A DNA stretch of 64,000 bases, taken from the NCBI GenBank assembly GCA_946403295.1, contig CAMIZL010000001.1, positions 248,001 to 312,000 of the forward strand. The letters are read 5' to 3'. This stretch comes from an uncultured Clostridia bacterium. Lineage in GTDB: Bacteria; Bacillota; Clostridia; Lachnospirales; Lachnospiraceae. The position numbers were made by a program, and so were the translations under genes. How positions within the stretch are numbered: position 1 is the stretch's first letter; each line of letters starts with the position of its first letter. Below the pieces are notes generated by a model. That model was not told the origin of the DNA. It saw nothing but the letters and a program-made list of their open reading frames with translations, and did no database searches. Of this stretch, positions 18,816 to 27,587 are shown piece after piece.

Positions 18816-19172
18816 TTGATCAACGTTAATTACAGGGATTCAAGGCCAATCTACCGTCAGATCAAAGACGAGATCAAACGTATGCTTATCACCGGAATCA
18901 TAAAGTCGGATGAAAAGCTTGATTCGGTGCGCGAACTGGCGATCAAAACCGCGATCAATCCCAATACGATCGCAAGAGCATACAGAGAACTCGAAGCTGA
19001 AGGATATATTTATTCCGTTGCCGGAAAAGGTTCATTTGCGTCCAATACGACCGAAATGGTACAGACGCACAGGAATCTTTTGTTTGAAAAATTCAAAGAA
19101 GTAACAAACGAACTTATTTTCTTAAATTTTGACAAAGAAATATTGATATCATACATACAAGAGAAAACTTGA
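18816..19172 (+). CDS. GntR family regulator, YtrA subfamily
   Basis: 118-residue short GntR protein: winged-helix domain (about 1-75, with the recognition segment NPNTIARAYRELEAEG and wing GKGSF) followed by a helical tail of about 40 residues, the length expected for the YtrA subgroup, which lacks a large ligand domain. The start is TTG at 18816 behind AAAAGGAGGTG. It is the last gene of the ABC operon and probably represses it by binding the inverted repeat at 16226-16246. Confidence 0.9.
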   Translation: MINVNYRDSRPIYRQIKDEIKRMLITGIIKSDEKLDSVRELAIKTAINPNTIARAYRELEAEGYIYSVAGKGSFASNTTEMVQTHRNLLFEKFKEVTNELIFLNFDKEILISYIQEKT

Positions 19173-19198
19173 TTTTGACGCGTTAAAGTGATATAGTA

Positions 19199-19226
19199 AG
19201 GAAGCTGTGTGAGCAGCTTCTTTATT
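19199..19226 (+). terminator. Terminator after the GntR gene
   Basis: Stem GAAGCTG/CAGCTTC (19202-19208 and 19215-19221) with outer wobble and A-T pairs, 6-base loop, T-rich tail. Confidence 0.75.
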
Positions 19227-19287
19227 ATTTTATTTTAGCCGTAACACAAAGATCCATAAAGATCGGTGTCGGTTCAGGAGTTTTATT

Positions 19288-20925
19288 ATGACTATTGTTG
19301 ATGTGTTGGAAGAAAATGTCAAAAAATACGGAGAAGAAACAGCTCTTATCGAGATCAATCCCGAAGTAAAAGAGAAGAAGAGAGTGACATGGAAAGAGTA
19401 CGAACTTATTGAATCCGATCCTCTTGTTCATTTCAGACGCGAGATCACATGGAATGTTTTCGAAGAGAAGGCAAACAGATTTGCAAATCTTCTTGTATCA
19501 AGAGGAGTCAAAAAGGGCGATAAGGTAGCAATCCTTTTGATGAACTGCCTTGAGTGGCTTCCTATCTACTTCGGTATCTTAAAGACCGGAGCGCTTGCTG
19601 TTCCGCTTAATTTCCGTTACGCATCCGACGAGATCAAGTATTGTCTTGACCTTGCTGAAGTAGATGTCCTTATCTTCGGACCTGAGTTCATCGGCCGTGT
19701 TGAAGAGATTGCCGACGAGATCTCAAAGAAAAGACTTCTTTACTTTGTGGGAAGCAATTGCCCCACATTTGCCGAGGATTACGTATCGCTTACAGCCAAC
19801 TGCTCAAGTAACTTCGATAAGAGAGATATTACCGAGGATGATTTCGCTGCTATCTATTTCTCATCGGGTACCACAGGCTTCCCGAAGGCTATCCTTCATA
19901 AGCACAGGGCACTCATGCACAGCTGTCGTTGCGAACAGAATCATCATAAGCAGACACATGACGATATCTTCCTTTGCATTCCGCCTCTTTATCATACAGG
20001 TGCCAAGATGCACTGGTTCGGAAGCTTCCTTGTAGGAGCTAAATCAGTACTCCTTAAGGGAACAAAGCCCGATGTCATCGTTAAAGCCGCTTCCGATGAG
20101 CATTGCACCATAGTTTGGCTCCTTGTGCCGTGGGCACAGGATATCCTTGATGCGATCGACAGAGGAGACATCAATCTCAAGGATTACGACCTCTCGGGAT
20201 GGAGACTCATGCACATCGGTGCACAGCCCGTTCCTCCGAGTCTTATCAAGCGTTGGAGAACGATCTTCCCGAATCACGATTATGATACAAACTACGGTCT
20301 TTCCGAATCTATCGGACCCGGCTGCGTTCATCTCGGACTCGGTAACTTCGATAAGGTCGGCGCTATAGGTAAAGCTGGTTACGGATGGGAAACAAAGATC
20401 GTAGACGAAAAACGTCAGCCCGTTAAGAAAGGCGATGTCGGCGAGCTCGCTGTCAAAGGCCCCGGCGTTATGATATGTTATTACAACGATCCCAAGTCTA
20501 CAGCAGAAGTACTTGACGATGAGGGATGGCTTTATACCGGTGATATGGCGATGGAAGACGAGGACGGCTTTATCTTCCTTGTAGACCGTAAGAAGGATGT
20601 CGTTATCTCGGGCGGTGAGAATATCTATCCCGTACAGATCGAAGATTTCATCCGCACTCATAATGCGGTTAAGGATGTTGCCGTTATCGGTGTTCCCGAC
20701 AAGCGTCTCGGTGAGACTACAGCAGCTATCATAGAAGTAAAAGAGGGCTTTTCTCTTACAAAAGAAGAAGTTGACGAGTATTGCCTCAAACTTCCCCGTT
20801 ACAAGAGACCTCATGAAGTCATCTTTACAACGATCCCCCGTAATCCTACGGGTAAGATCGAGAAGCCGAAGCTTCGTAAGATGTATGGTGGTGAGAGACT
20901 TGTCGATGCTCAGAACAAGGGCTGA
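19288..20925 (+). CDS. AMP-dependent acyl-CoA synthetase/ligase
   Basis: 545-residue ANL-superfamily enzyme that activates a carboxylic acid as acyl-AMP and transfers it to CoA. Motifs: P-loop-like SSGTTGFPKA (about residue 190), NYGLSES with the acyl/adenine-binding glutamate, YTGDMAMEDEDGF, the hinge DRKKDVVISGGENIYP, and the catalytic lysine in PTGKIEKPKLRK near the C-terminus. No membrane segment. ATG at 19288 follows CAGGAG. It has its own terminator and no partner genes, so it appears monocistronic. Chain-length specificity cannot be predicted; a medium- or long-chain fatty acid is plausible. Confidence 0.88.
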   Translation: MTIVDVLEENVKKYGEETALIEINPEVKEKKRVTWKEYELIESDPLVHFRREITWNVFEEKANRFANLLVSRGVKKGDKVAILLMNCLEWLPIYFGILKTGALAVPLNFRYASDEIKYCLDLAEVDVLIFGPEFIGRVEEIADEISKKRLLYFVGSNCPTFAEDYVSLTANCSSNFDKRDITEDDFAAIYFSSGTTGFPKAILHKHRALMHSCRCEQNHHKQTHDDIFLCIPPLYHTGAKMHWFGSFLVGAKSVLLKGTKPDVIVKAASDEHCTIVWLLVPWAQDILDAIDRGDINLKDYDLSGWRLMHIGAQPVPPSLIKRWRTIFPNHDYDTNYGLSESIGPGCVHLGLGNFDKVGAIGKAGYGWETKIVDEKRQPVKKGDVGELAVKGPGVMICYYNDPKSTAEVLDDEGWLYTGDMAMEDEDGFIFLVDRKKDVVISGGENIYPVQIEDFIRTHNAVKDVAVIGVPDKRLGETTAAIIEVKEGFSLTKEEVDEYCLKLPRYKRPHEVIFTTIPRNPTGKIEKPKLRKMYGGERLVDAQNKG

Positions 20926-20952
20926 TACAAAAATATACATAAAATCTGATGT

Positions 20953-20986
20953 AAAGCCGGGTGGATACGATCTCACCCGGCTTTTT
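20953..20986 (+). terminator. Rho-independent terminator after the acyl-CoA ligase
   Basis: GC-rich 10-bp stem AAGCCGGGTG/CACCCGGCTT (20954-20963 and 20974-20983) followed by TTT. Confidence 0.92.
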
Positions 20987-21010
20987 ATTATAAATATTTG
21001 AAAAATATGC

Positions 21011-21039
21011 TTGACATAACAGGTTTCATAATGTAAATT
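21011..21039 (+). promoter_or_regulatory. Sigma-A promoter of the ylxM-ffh operon
   Basis: Perfect TTGACA (21011-21016), 17-bp spacer, TAAATT (21034-21039). Confidence 0.65.
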
Positions 21040-21045
21040 ATTCAC

Positions 21046-21068
21046 CTGTAAAGGAAAATACTTTACAG
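21046..21068 (+). promoter_or_regulatory. Inverted repeat at the start of the ylxM-ffh transcript
   Basis: Perfect 8-bp arms CTGTAAAG/CTTTACAG with a 7-base spacer. It falls at or just after the expected transcription start, so it could be an operator or a 5' mRNA hairpin. There is no T-tract. Confidence 0.55.
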
Positions 21069-21127
21069 CATATGACCTTGTTTTTTTATAGACATAAAAG
21101 CGGACGCTTTTCCGTGAGGGATATGAC

Positions 21128-21514
21128 ATGAAGAACGACAGCGACGAGAGGATACTTGAATTTATAGAATTATCGAGACTGTACGACAGGTACGGCGGAC
21201 TCCTCAGCGAGAAGTCGAAGAAGATAGTTGAATCCTATGTGGTTTATGACATGTCGCTCGGAGAAACGGCAGCCGAAACGGGGCTTAGCAGACAGGGCGT
21301 ACGTGATGTACTTGTAAGGTCTCACGAAAAGCTTAAAAAGGTCGATGAAACACTTAAACTGGTCGAGGGTTATGACGTGATCAACGAATCCCTCGACAAG
21401 ATCGAAAAGGAACTTTTTGGTTCCCCGGAAGAAAAAGTAATCAAGGATTTATCCGATATTGATTTTTCGGAAATAAAGGCAGGTATCGAAACGATCAGAA
21501 AGATCATTTCCTGA
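21128..21514 (+). CDS. ylxM: YlxM/p13-like helix-turn-helix protein
   Basis: 128-residue sigma-70 region-4-like helix-turn-helix protein of the UPF0122/YlxM family. The HTH is LGETAAETGLSRQGVRDVLVRSHEKLKK (recognition helix around residues 50-75). In Firmicutes ylxM stands directly before ffh and its product is linked to the signal recognition particle pathway; here it is 37 bp before ffh. The C-terminal half is longer and more acidic than in typical YlxM. Confidence 0.88.
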   Translation: MKNDSDERILEFIELSRLYDRYGGLLSEKSKKIVESYVVYDMSLGETAAETGLSRQGVRDVLVRSHEKLKKVDETLKLVEGYDVINESLDKIEKELFGSPEEKVIKDLSDIDFSEIKAGIETIRKIIS

Positions 21515-21551
21515 TCGATCAATTACGGTACCGTAGCAAAGGAGTTAACAG

Positions 21552-22919
21552 ATGGCATTTGACAGCTTAAGCGAGAAGCTTCAAAAAGTATTTGATAAGC
21601 TGCGCGGCAAAGGACGTCTTTCGGAGTCCGATGTCAAAGAAGCCATGAGAGAAGTTAAGATGGCACTTCTTGAAGCGGATGTAAGCTTCAAGGTCGTTAA
21701 AAATTTCATTGCTTCAACAACTGAAAGGGCAGTCGGTACGGATGTACTTAATTCGCTCACTCCCGGACAGATGGTCATAAAGATCGTTAACGATGAAATG
21801 AAGAAACTCATGGGTGACGAGATCACGAGGATTGATCTTAAACCCGCAAACGAAATAACGACCATCATGATGTGCGGTCTTCAGGGAGCCGGTAAGACCA
21901 CGATGGCGGCAAAACTCGCCGGTAAATTTAAGTCCTCGGGTCGTAAGCCTCTCCTTGTTGCATGTGATATCTATCGTCCCGCAGCGATCGAACAATTACA
22001 GATAAATGCGGGTAAAGTCGGTGTTGATTGTTTTGCCATGGGCACTAACCATCCGCCCGTAGATATTGTAAAAGCGGCTCTCAAGCATGCGCAGCAGAAC
22101 AATGAAAATGTTGTGATCATCGATACTGCAGGCCGTCTTCATATAGACGAAGACATGATGAACGAGCTTGTAACGGTCAAGGAAGCCTTGAATATCGATC
22201 ATACGATACTTACCGTCGATTCGATGACAGGTCAGGATGCGGTAAACGTTGCCGAAACATTCAACGAAAAGCTTACCGTTACGGGAGTTATCCTTACAAA
22301 GCTTGACGGTGATACAAGGGGCGGTGCCGCGCTTTCTATTAAAGCAGTTACGGGAAGACCGATTCTTTATGTCGGCACCGGAGAAAAGCTTACCGATATC
22401 GAAGAATTCTATCCGGACCGTATGGCAAGCCGTATACTCGGAATGGGTGATATCTTAACGCTCATAGATAAAGCCCAGCAGGAATTCGACGAGGAAAAAG
22501 CCAAAGAACTCGAAAAGAAGATCCGCAAACAGGAATTTGATTTTAACGACTATCTTGATCAAATAAGTAACATGAAAAAGATGGGCGGTCTCGGAAAGAT
22601 CATGGAGATGTTACCCGGTATGGGAATGGGCAACATGAACCTTAAAAACGTTGATGCCGACGCGGCCGAAGATAATCTCAAGACCGTGGAAACGATCATC
22701 AATTCCATGACAAAAGCCGAGAGAGCCAATCCCGATCTTTTGAATCCTTCAAGAAAGAACAGGATCGCAAGGGGAAGCGGAGTTGATATCGCCGATGTTA
22801 ACAGGATGGTAAAACAATTCCTCGAAACGAGAAAGATGATGAAACAATTCAGCGGAATGTTCGGCGGAAAAGGAAAGAAAGGATTTAAGCTTCCTTTCGG
22901 TAAGAAATTCGGGTTTTGA
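21552..22919 (+). CDS. ffh: Signal recognition particle protein Ffh
   Basis: 455-residue SRP54 GTPase that binds 4.5S/scRNA and signal peptides and docks with FtsY for co-translational membrane targeting. Order: N domain (1-85), G domain with GLQGAGKTT, DTAGRL and TKLDGDTRGG, then a methionine-rich M domain from about residue 300, ending in a Lys/Gly/Phe-rich tail. ATG at 21552 follows AAAGGAG. Full length. Confidence 0.96.
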   Translation: MAFDSLSEKLQKVFDKLRGKGRLSESDVKEAMREVKMALLEADVSFKVVKNFIASTTERAVGTDVLNSLTPGQMVIKIVNDEMKKLMGDEITRIDLKPANEITTIMMCGLQGAGKTTMAAKLAGKFKSSGRKPLLVACDIYRPAAIEQLQINAGKVGVDCFAMGTNHPPVDIVKAALKHAQQNNENVVIIDTAGRLHIDEDMMNELVTVKEALNIDHTILTVDSMTGQDAVNVAETFNEKLTVTGVILTKLDGDTRGGAALSIKAVTGRPILYVGTGEKLTDIEEFYPDRMASRILGMGDILTLIDKAQQEFDEEKAKELEKKIRKQEFDFNDYLDQISNMKKMGGLGKIMEMLPGMGMGNMNLKNVDADAAEDNLKTVETIINSMTKAERANPDLLNPSRKNRIARGSGVDIADVNRMVKQFLETRKMMKQFSGMFGGKGKKGFKLPFGKKFGF

Positions 22920-23014
22920 TCAGCATATAAATAGCCAATGGCGATTTATAAAATTAAACAGGAGTAAAGAGAAGTGTATTATAATATCACTTCATAAAGA
23001 GGAGGTGAAATGAC

Positions 23015-23260
23015 ATGGCAGTAAAGATCAGACTTAGAAGAATGGGTGCAAAGAAGAGTCCTTTCTACAGGATCATCGTTGCAGATGAGAGATCACCCAG
23101 AGACGGAAGATTTATTGAAGAGATCGGAACATATGATCCCAACAAGGAACCTTCGGACTACAAGATCGACGAAGAAGCAGCTAAGAAGTGGCTTAATAAC
23201 GGTGCACAGCCTACCGAGATCGTCGGTAAGCTTTTCAAGAAGGCCGGCATCGTTAAATAA
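23015..23260 (+). CDS. rpsP: 30S ribosomal protein S16
   Basis: 81-residue S16, starting [20 protein letters not shown], with the usual Asp-Gly-Arg segment ([12 protein letters not shown]). It binds 16S rRNA during 30S assembly. Strong GAGGAGGTG site; 19 bp before khpA. Confidence 0.97.
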   Translation: MAVKIRLRRMGAKKSPFYRIIVADERSPRDGRFIEEIGTYDPNKEPSDYKIDEEAAKKWLNNGAQPTEIVGKLFKKAGIVK

Positions 23261-23279
23261 CAAGAAGAGGTGATAGTCA

Positions 23280-23507
23280 GTGAAGGAATTAATTAAGATC
23301 ATTGCTACATCGCTTGTTGATCATCCGGAGCAGGTTGTTGTCAGCGAGACAGAAACCGATAAATCGATAGTTATCGAGCTTAAGGTTGCGCCGGAGGATA
23401 TGGGAAAGGTCATAGGAAAACAGGGCCGTATCGCAAAGTCCATACGTACTGTTGCCAAAGCTGCAGCTGCTAAGGATGATAAGAAAGTTGTAGTAGATAT
23501 CGTTTGA
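23280..23507 (+). CDS. khpA: KH-domain RNA-binding protein KhpA
   Basis: 75-residue single KH domain with the GKQGR RNA-binding loop (VIGKQGRIAKSIR). KhpA, often with KhpB/Jag, binds RNA and affects cell division and elongation in Gram-positives. GTG start at 23280 behind GAAGAGGTG. The place between rpsP and rimM is conserved in Firmicutes. Confidence 0.93.
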   Translation: MKELIKIIATSLVDHPEQVVVSETETDKSIVIELKVAPEDMGKVIGKQGRIAKSIRTVAKAAAAKDDKKVVVDIV

Positions 23508-23515
23508 TCTATCAT

Positions 23516-23563
23516 AAGACCGTCAGGCAGGATAACAGAATATCATTTCCTGCCGGCGGTCTT
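23516..23563 (+). terminator. Hairpin between khpA and rimM (terminator or attenuator)
   Basis: Long stem AAGACCGTC/GGCGGTCTT continuing into GGCAGG/CCTGCC, with one bulge and a 17-base loop. A T-run follows only after a short gap (ACACATTTTTT), so partial read-through into rimM is possible. Confidence 0.6.
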
Positions 23564-23616
23564 TACACATTTTTTCATCACTTCAAACAATCGATTTCGA
23601 AGATCAGGTACAAAAC

Positions 23617-24123
23617 ATGGAAGACAGACTCAGGGTTGGTGTCATAACATCACCCCACGGAATTCACGGAGAAGTTAATATTTTTCCGACAACGGACGAT
23701 CCGCAGCGTTTCAAGATGCTTAAAAAAGTCATCGTTGATACAGGCAAAGACAAGATCGAGATGGAGATAGGCGGTATCAAATTCTTTAAGAACATGGTCA
23801 TCGCCACTCTAAGCGGGATCGCAGACAGAACTCAGGCAGAAAAATTCAGATCTGCCGATATTTTGATCGAAAGAGAAGACGCCCTTCCGCTCGGAGAGGA
23901 CGAATATTATATATGTGATATCATCGGTTTTAAAGTTACAACCGACGAAGGAAACGAGCTCGGAATACTTGATGACGTGCTCACATCGAATGCCAATGAC
24001 GTTTATGTGGTAAAAAAGCCTGACGGAAAAGAGATCCTTATACCATATACAAAGGAATGTGTGTTGTCTGTCGACTTAGATTCCAAAAACATAGTTGTTC
24101 ATTTGTTAAAAGGTATGATATAA
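23617..24123 (+). CDS. rimM: 16S rRNA processing protein RimM
   Basis: 168-residue RimM, a 30S maturation factor that binds S19 and the 16S head. N-terminal RimM barrel opens with VGVITSPHGIHGEV; the C-terminal PRC-barrel contains DIIGFKV and the conserved ILIPYTKECV. It precedes trmD by 24 bp as in most bacteria. The Shine-Dalgarno is weak, which fits the hairpin-separated leader. Confidence 0.93.
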   Translation: MEDRLRVGVITSPHGIHGEVNIFPTTDDPQRFKMLKKVIVDTGKDKIEMEIGGIKFFKNMVIATLSGIADRTQAEKFRSADILIEREDALPLGEDEYYICDIIGFKVTTDEGNELGILDDVLTSNANDVYVVKKPDGKEILIPYTKECVLSVDLDSKNIVVHLLKGMI

Positions 24124-24147
24124 TAATTCACGTTAGGAGAAAGGTTT

Positions 24148-24882
24148 ATGAATTTTGTTGTTTTATCACTATTTCCTGCCATGATTCGTGAATGTATGAA
24201 CACGAGTATTACAGGTCGTGCGATTTCAAACGGACACATAAACCTTGATGTTATCGATATAAGAGATTTTTCCAGGGATAAACATTTACATGTCGATGAT
24301 TATCCCTACGGCGGCGGCGCCGGAATGGTCATGATGGCCGATCCCGTATACCGTGCCTGTGAACATGCAAGAAGTCTTTGCAGTGACGGAAAAGGGCGTA
24401 TAATATATATGTCCCCTTCGGGCAGAAGGTTTGATCGTAATATTGCCAAAGAACTTTCACAATATAATGATCTGATCTTTCTGTGCGGTCACTACGAAGG
24501 TATCGACGAAAGAGTGATCGAACTCGAGGCAGACGATGCGATCTCCATAGGAGATTTTGTACTGACGGGTGGCGAGCTTCCCGCAGTGTGTATCATGGAT
24601 GCCGTTTCGAGACTTGTACCGGGAGTCCTCAGTAACGATATGTCGGCTGTCGAAGAGAGTTTTGAAGACAATCTCCTCGAATATCCGCAATATACAAGAC
24701 CCGAAGTTTTTATGGGCAAAAAGGTACCCGAGATTCTCTTATCGGGACATCATGCCAACATTTCGACATGGAGAAGACAGCAATCGCTTGAAAGAACGGC
24801 TAAACTCAGACCCGATCTGTTGGAAAAAGCCGATCTTAACATACGCGATAAAGAGTATTTAAGGAATCTGAAAAACATTTAA
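24148..24882 (+). CDS. trmD: tRNA (guanine-N1)-methyltransferase TrmD
   Basis: 244-residue SPOUT methyltransferase that makes m1G37 in tRNA and prevents frameshifting. Motifs: substrate segment DYPYGGGAGMVM, and the SAM-binding trefoil knot FLCGHYEGIDERV plus SIGDFVLTGGELP, with catalytic Asp in GDFVL. It follows rimM by 24 bp with GGAGAAAGG. In most Firmicutes rplS comes next; here the next gene is a glycoside hydrolase and rplS is 11.6 kb away. Confidence 0.96.
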   Translation: MNFVVLSLFPAMIRECMNTSITGRAISNGHINLDVIDIRDFSRDKHLHVDDYPYGGGAGMVMMADPVYRACEHARSLCSDGKGRIIYMSPSGRRFDRNIAKELSQYNDLIFLCGHYEGIDERVIELEADDAISIGDFVLTGGELPAVCIMDAVSRLVPGVLSNDMSAVEESFEDNLLEYPQYTRPEVFMGKKVPEILLSGHHANISTWRRQQSLERTAKLRPDLLEKADLNIRDKEYLRNLKNI

Positions 24883-24947
24883 TAAGCCGTTTGATGCGAC
24901 AGGCTATAAATGATCAAAATAAAATAACTTCAGGACAGGAGCATTTT

Positions 24948-25988
24948 ATGAGAGAGTGGAAAGGTTACAAGAGGGGCATCAATCTTGGGGGGTGGTTTTC
25001 TCAGAACGATCATCGTGAGGAAACGTACGATACATTTATCACGGAGGAAGATTTTAAGGTATTTTCGAAATGGGGGATCGATCATGTAAGGATTCCGATC
25101 GATTATCATCTTTGTGAAAACGAGAAAGGTCAACATCTCGAGAGCGGTTTCAAAAGACTTGAAAATGCGATCGCTCTCTGTGATAAGTACGGCCTTAATG
25201 CGATCATCGATCTTCACAGGGTATATGGTTTCTCTTTTGATAAGAGCTACGGTGAATCCGGTTTCTTTGACGAGCCGAGTCTTCAGGAACGTTTTTACAA
25301 GCTTTGGGAATCGATCGCTACCAGATTCGGAAAATATCACGGACGTGTCGCTTTTGAACTTCTTAACGAGATTACGGAGCAGTCCTACAGCGACAGATGG
25401 AACAGGATCGCACGTCTTTGCATCGGAAGGATCAGGAAGATAGCGCCCGAAACCGATATCATTATCGGAAGTTACTGGAATAACAGTTATCTTGCGCTTT
25501 CTGATCTTGATATTAAACTTGACGACCATATCATTTATACGTTCCATTGCTATGAGCCTCTTATATTTACACATCAGGGCGCAAACTGGATCGATGAGAT
25601 GCCTTCCGATTACAGATATTCCATCATTGGAAAGACATATGAACAGATCAATGACGATTTCGGAAAAGATTTCGAAGGCTGGTATGCCAACAGGATCCTT
25701 GTTCCCGGAGGAAGCGAAGACCCCGTATTCGGTAAGGATTTTTTTGCATCATGTTTTTCTTCGGCCGTTGCACTTGCCGAAAAGCTTAATGTTCCCCTTT
25801 ATTGCGGTGAATACGGATGCATTCAGTACTGCGATGTAAACGACCAGTTGTACTGGTTTAAAGCCATTCATGAAGTGTTTGAAGAATACGGTATCTCGAG
25901 AGCTGCCTGGACATATAAGAAGAACCATTTCGGTATCGTTGATGAGAGACTCGACGGTGTAAGAGACGAGCTTTTAAAATATCTGTAA
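24948..25988 (+). CDS. Glycoside hydrolase family 5 (cellulase-like), intracellular
   Basis: 346-residue GH5-type TIM-barrel hydrolase. It starts with the family signature GYKRGINLGGWF; the acid/base glutamate is E141 (FELLNEI) and the nucleophile E288 (YCGEYGC), and RIPIDYH and TFHCYEP complete the active site. There is no signal peptide, so it should act in the cytoplasm on imported oligosaccharides, probably beta-glucan or beta-mannan fragments. The start at 24948 follows ACAGGAG; the frame extends upstream to 24891 without support. It lies 65 bp after trmD with no clear terminator between them. Confidence 0.87.
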   Translation: MREWKGYKRGINLGGWFSQNDHREETYDTFITEEDFKVFSKWGIDHVRIPIDYHLCENEKGQHLESGFKRLENAIALCDKYGLNAIIDLHRVYGFSFDKSYGESGFFDEPSLQERFYKLWESIATRFGKYHGRVAFELLNEITEQSYSDRWNRIARLCIGRIRKIAPETDIIIGSYWNNSYLALSDLDIKLDDHIIYTFHCYEPLIFTHQGANWIDEMPSDYRYSIIGKTYEQINDDFGKDFEGWYANRILVPGGSEDPVFGKDFFASCFSSAVALAEKLNVPLYCGEYGCIQYCDVNDQLYWFKAIHEVFEEYGISRAAWTYKKNHFGIVDERLDGVRDELLKYL

Positions 25989-26017
25989 AGACAAATATTG
26001 AACATGAACTGATCAAT

Positions 26018-26048
26018 AAAACGGTTGGATTATTCCGACCGTTTTGTT
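26018..26048 (+). terminator. Rho-independent terminator after the GH5 gene
   Basis: 11-bp stem AAAACGGTTGG/CCGACCGTTTT (one G-T pair), loop ATTATT, then GTTATTAT. Confidence 0.88.
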
Positions 26049-26088
26049 ATTATAATTGATAAGAATTCTAACTTGCAAGGAGGCAATT

Positions 26089-27510
26089 ATGGCAAATCCT
26101 TATCTGCCCGCATGGGAATACATTCCCGACGGAGAACCTCATGTTTTCGGAGACAGAGTCTATATTTACGGCTCACACGACAAGCCCCATGAGGAATATT
26201 TTTGTGATACAAAGATGAAATCATGGTCTGCATCTGTAGACGATCTTGAGCACTGGGTATGTCACGGTGATATGTTCCATACATGTGACGACAGTGATCA
26301 TAAAAGCGAGACACCCTGGACAAATAATCATATCTTTGCGCCCGATGTCGTTTGTAAGGACGGAAAATATTATCTTTATTGCTATATAGAAGGAGCTCCC
26401 GGCTGTGTTGCCGTAAGCGACAAGCCCGAAGGCTCTTTTAAGACACTCGGTCAATACGATACGACTGCCCAGATCAAATACATGGAAGAGCACAGGGAAG
26501 AATTTGATATTCCTCATCCCGTTCGTCCCAACGTTGAAAAAGACGAGGAAACAGGCACGGAATGGGAGATCGCTATGAAGGACATGACCGAAAGGATCTT
26601 TATTGATCCCGGTGTCCTCGTTGATGATGACGGAAGAGTTTATTGTTATTGCGGCTATCTCCATTCGTTTGTCGTTGAGCTTGATGCAAACGATATGAGG
26701 ACTGTTATCCCCGGAACATACAAGAAGGATATAATCCCCGTGGCAACTCCTTTCAGATTCTTTGAAGCATGTTCGCCCCGTAAGATAGACGGTGTTTATT
26801 ATCTCATCTATTCGAGCCGTAATTGTCCTCAGCTTGTTTATGCCACGTCAAACAGCCCCATGGGACCTTTTGAATATAAAGGTGTCCTAATTGACAGCGG
26901 TAAGGATTTCCCCGGTGGAAACGATCACGGTTCTCTTTGCAAGATCAGGGATCAGTGGTACATTTTTTACCATAAGATGACAAACGGAACCATCATGTCG
27001 AGAAAAGGTTGCGTAGAAAAGATCTTTCGTAACCCGGACGGATCGTTCATCGAAGCACAGATGACTTCTCACGGCGGTTTTTGCGATGCTTTGAGGCCTT
27101 TCGAAGTAACATATGCCGAATCGGCATGCGTACTCACGGGCGGAGCGTTCATTACAGAGCTTGATGTGTTTACACGTCCTGTTTCCAATATATGCGGCGG
27201 TGCTGTCATAGGATTTAAGACATTTGATTTCGGAGAGAACGAATGCGGTAATCATTTGAAGCTTATGATCAATCAGATCGGCGTAGGTCAAAAAGGTATC
27301 ATAAACATTCATTTCGACAGTCCCGAAAGCGAACCGGTCGCTAAAGCAGAGATCTCGCCGGTAAACACTGTGCTCGAAGTTATCATTCCTCCCGTAAGTG
27401 GTAAACATGATCTTTATTTCAAAGTTGAGACGGGCAGGAAAAACTGGATGGCATATGCGTTCGATAACAGAGAGCTTTGCAAGATCGACAAATTTGTTTT
27501 TTGTAAATAA
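26089..27510 (+). CDS. Glycoside hydrolase family 43 (arabinofuranosidase/xylosidase-like)
   Basis: 473-residue protein with a five-bladed beta-propeller of GH43 type (about 1-330) and a C-terminal beta-sandwich (about 340-473) resembling carbohydrate-binding modules. Likely catalytic residues: base Asp in the first blade (PHVFGDRVYIYGS region), pKa-modulating Asp in FIDPGVLVDDDG, and acid Glu in FFEACSPRK. No signal peptide, so it is intracellular and would cleave arabino- or xylo-oligosaccharides. The start at 26089 follows CAAGGAGG. It has its own upstream terminator and, after the stop, a strong hairpin. Precise substrate is uncertain. Confidence 0.86.
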   Translation: MANPYLPAWEYIPDGEPHVFGDRVYIYGSHDKPHEEYFCDTKMKSWSASVDDLEHWVCHGDMFHTCDDSDHKSETPWTNNHIFAPDVVCKDGKYYLYCYIEGAPGCVAVSDKPEGSFKTLGQYDTTAQIKYMEEHREEFDIPHPVRPNVEKDEETGTEWEIAMKDMTERIFIDPGVLVDDDGRVYCYCGYLHSFVVELDANDMRTVIPGTYKKDIIPVATPFRFFEACSPRKIDGVYYLIYSSRNCPQLVYATSNSPMGPFEYKGVLIDSGKDFPGGNDHGSLCKIRDQWYIFYHKMTNGTIMSRKGCVEKIFRNPDGSFIEAQMTSHGGFCDALRPFEVTYAESACVLTGGAFITELDVFTRPVSNICGGAVIGFKTFDFGENECGNHLKLMINQIGVGQKGIINIHFDSPESEPVAKAEISPVNTVLEVIIPPVSGKHDLYFKVETGRKNWMAYAFDNRELCKIDKFVFCK

Positions 27511-27540
27511 CTTGATTTAATCTCTGCAGGGATGTATATT

Positions 27541-27570
27541 ATAGGAGCATCGGGAGACCGATGCTCCTAT
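27541..27570 (+). terminator. 13-bp perfect hairpin with GAGA tetraloop (terminator or mRNA-stabilizing)
   Basis: Arms 27541-27553 and 27558-27570, sequence ATAGGAGCATCGG on the 5' side, GNRA-type GAGA loop. There is no T-run after it (TTCAGAAAGG, the ribosome-binding site of the next gene), so it may be a processing or stability element rather than a strong terminator. Confidence 0.6.
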
Positions 27571-27587
27571 TTCAGAAAGGAAAACAT

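Noticed and set aside
19170-19198. Promoter TTGATT-17-TATAGT before the acyl-CoA ligase
   Set aside because: Spacing is good, but transcription would start inside the terminator hairpin of the preceding operon; left undecided and not annotated.
20044-21129. Long minus-strand open frame (361 codons) opposite the acyl-CoA ligase
   Set aside because: It lies antisense to a gene with full ANL motifs, crosses the terminator and the ylxM promoter, and its translation shows no recognisable domain.
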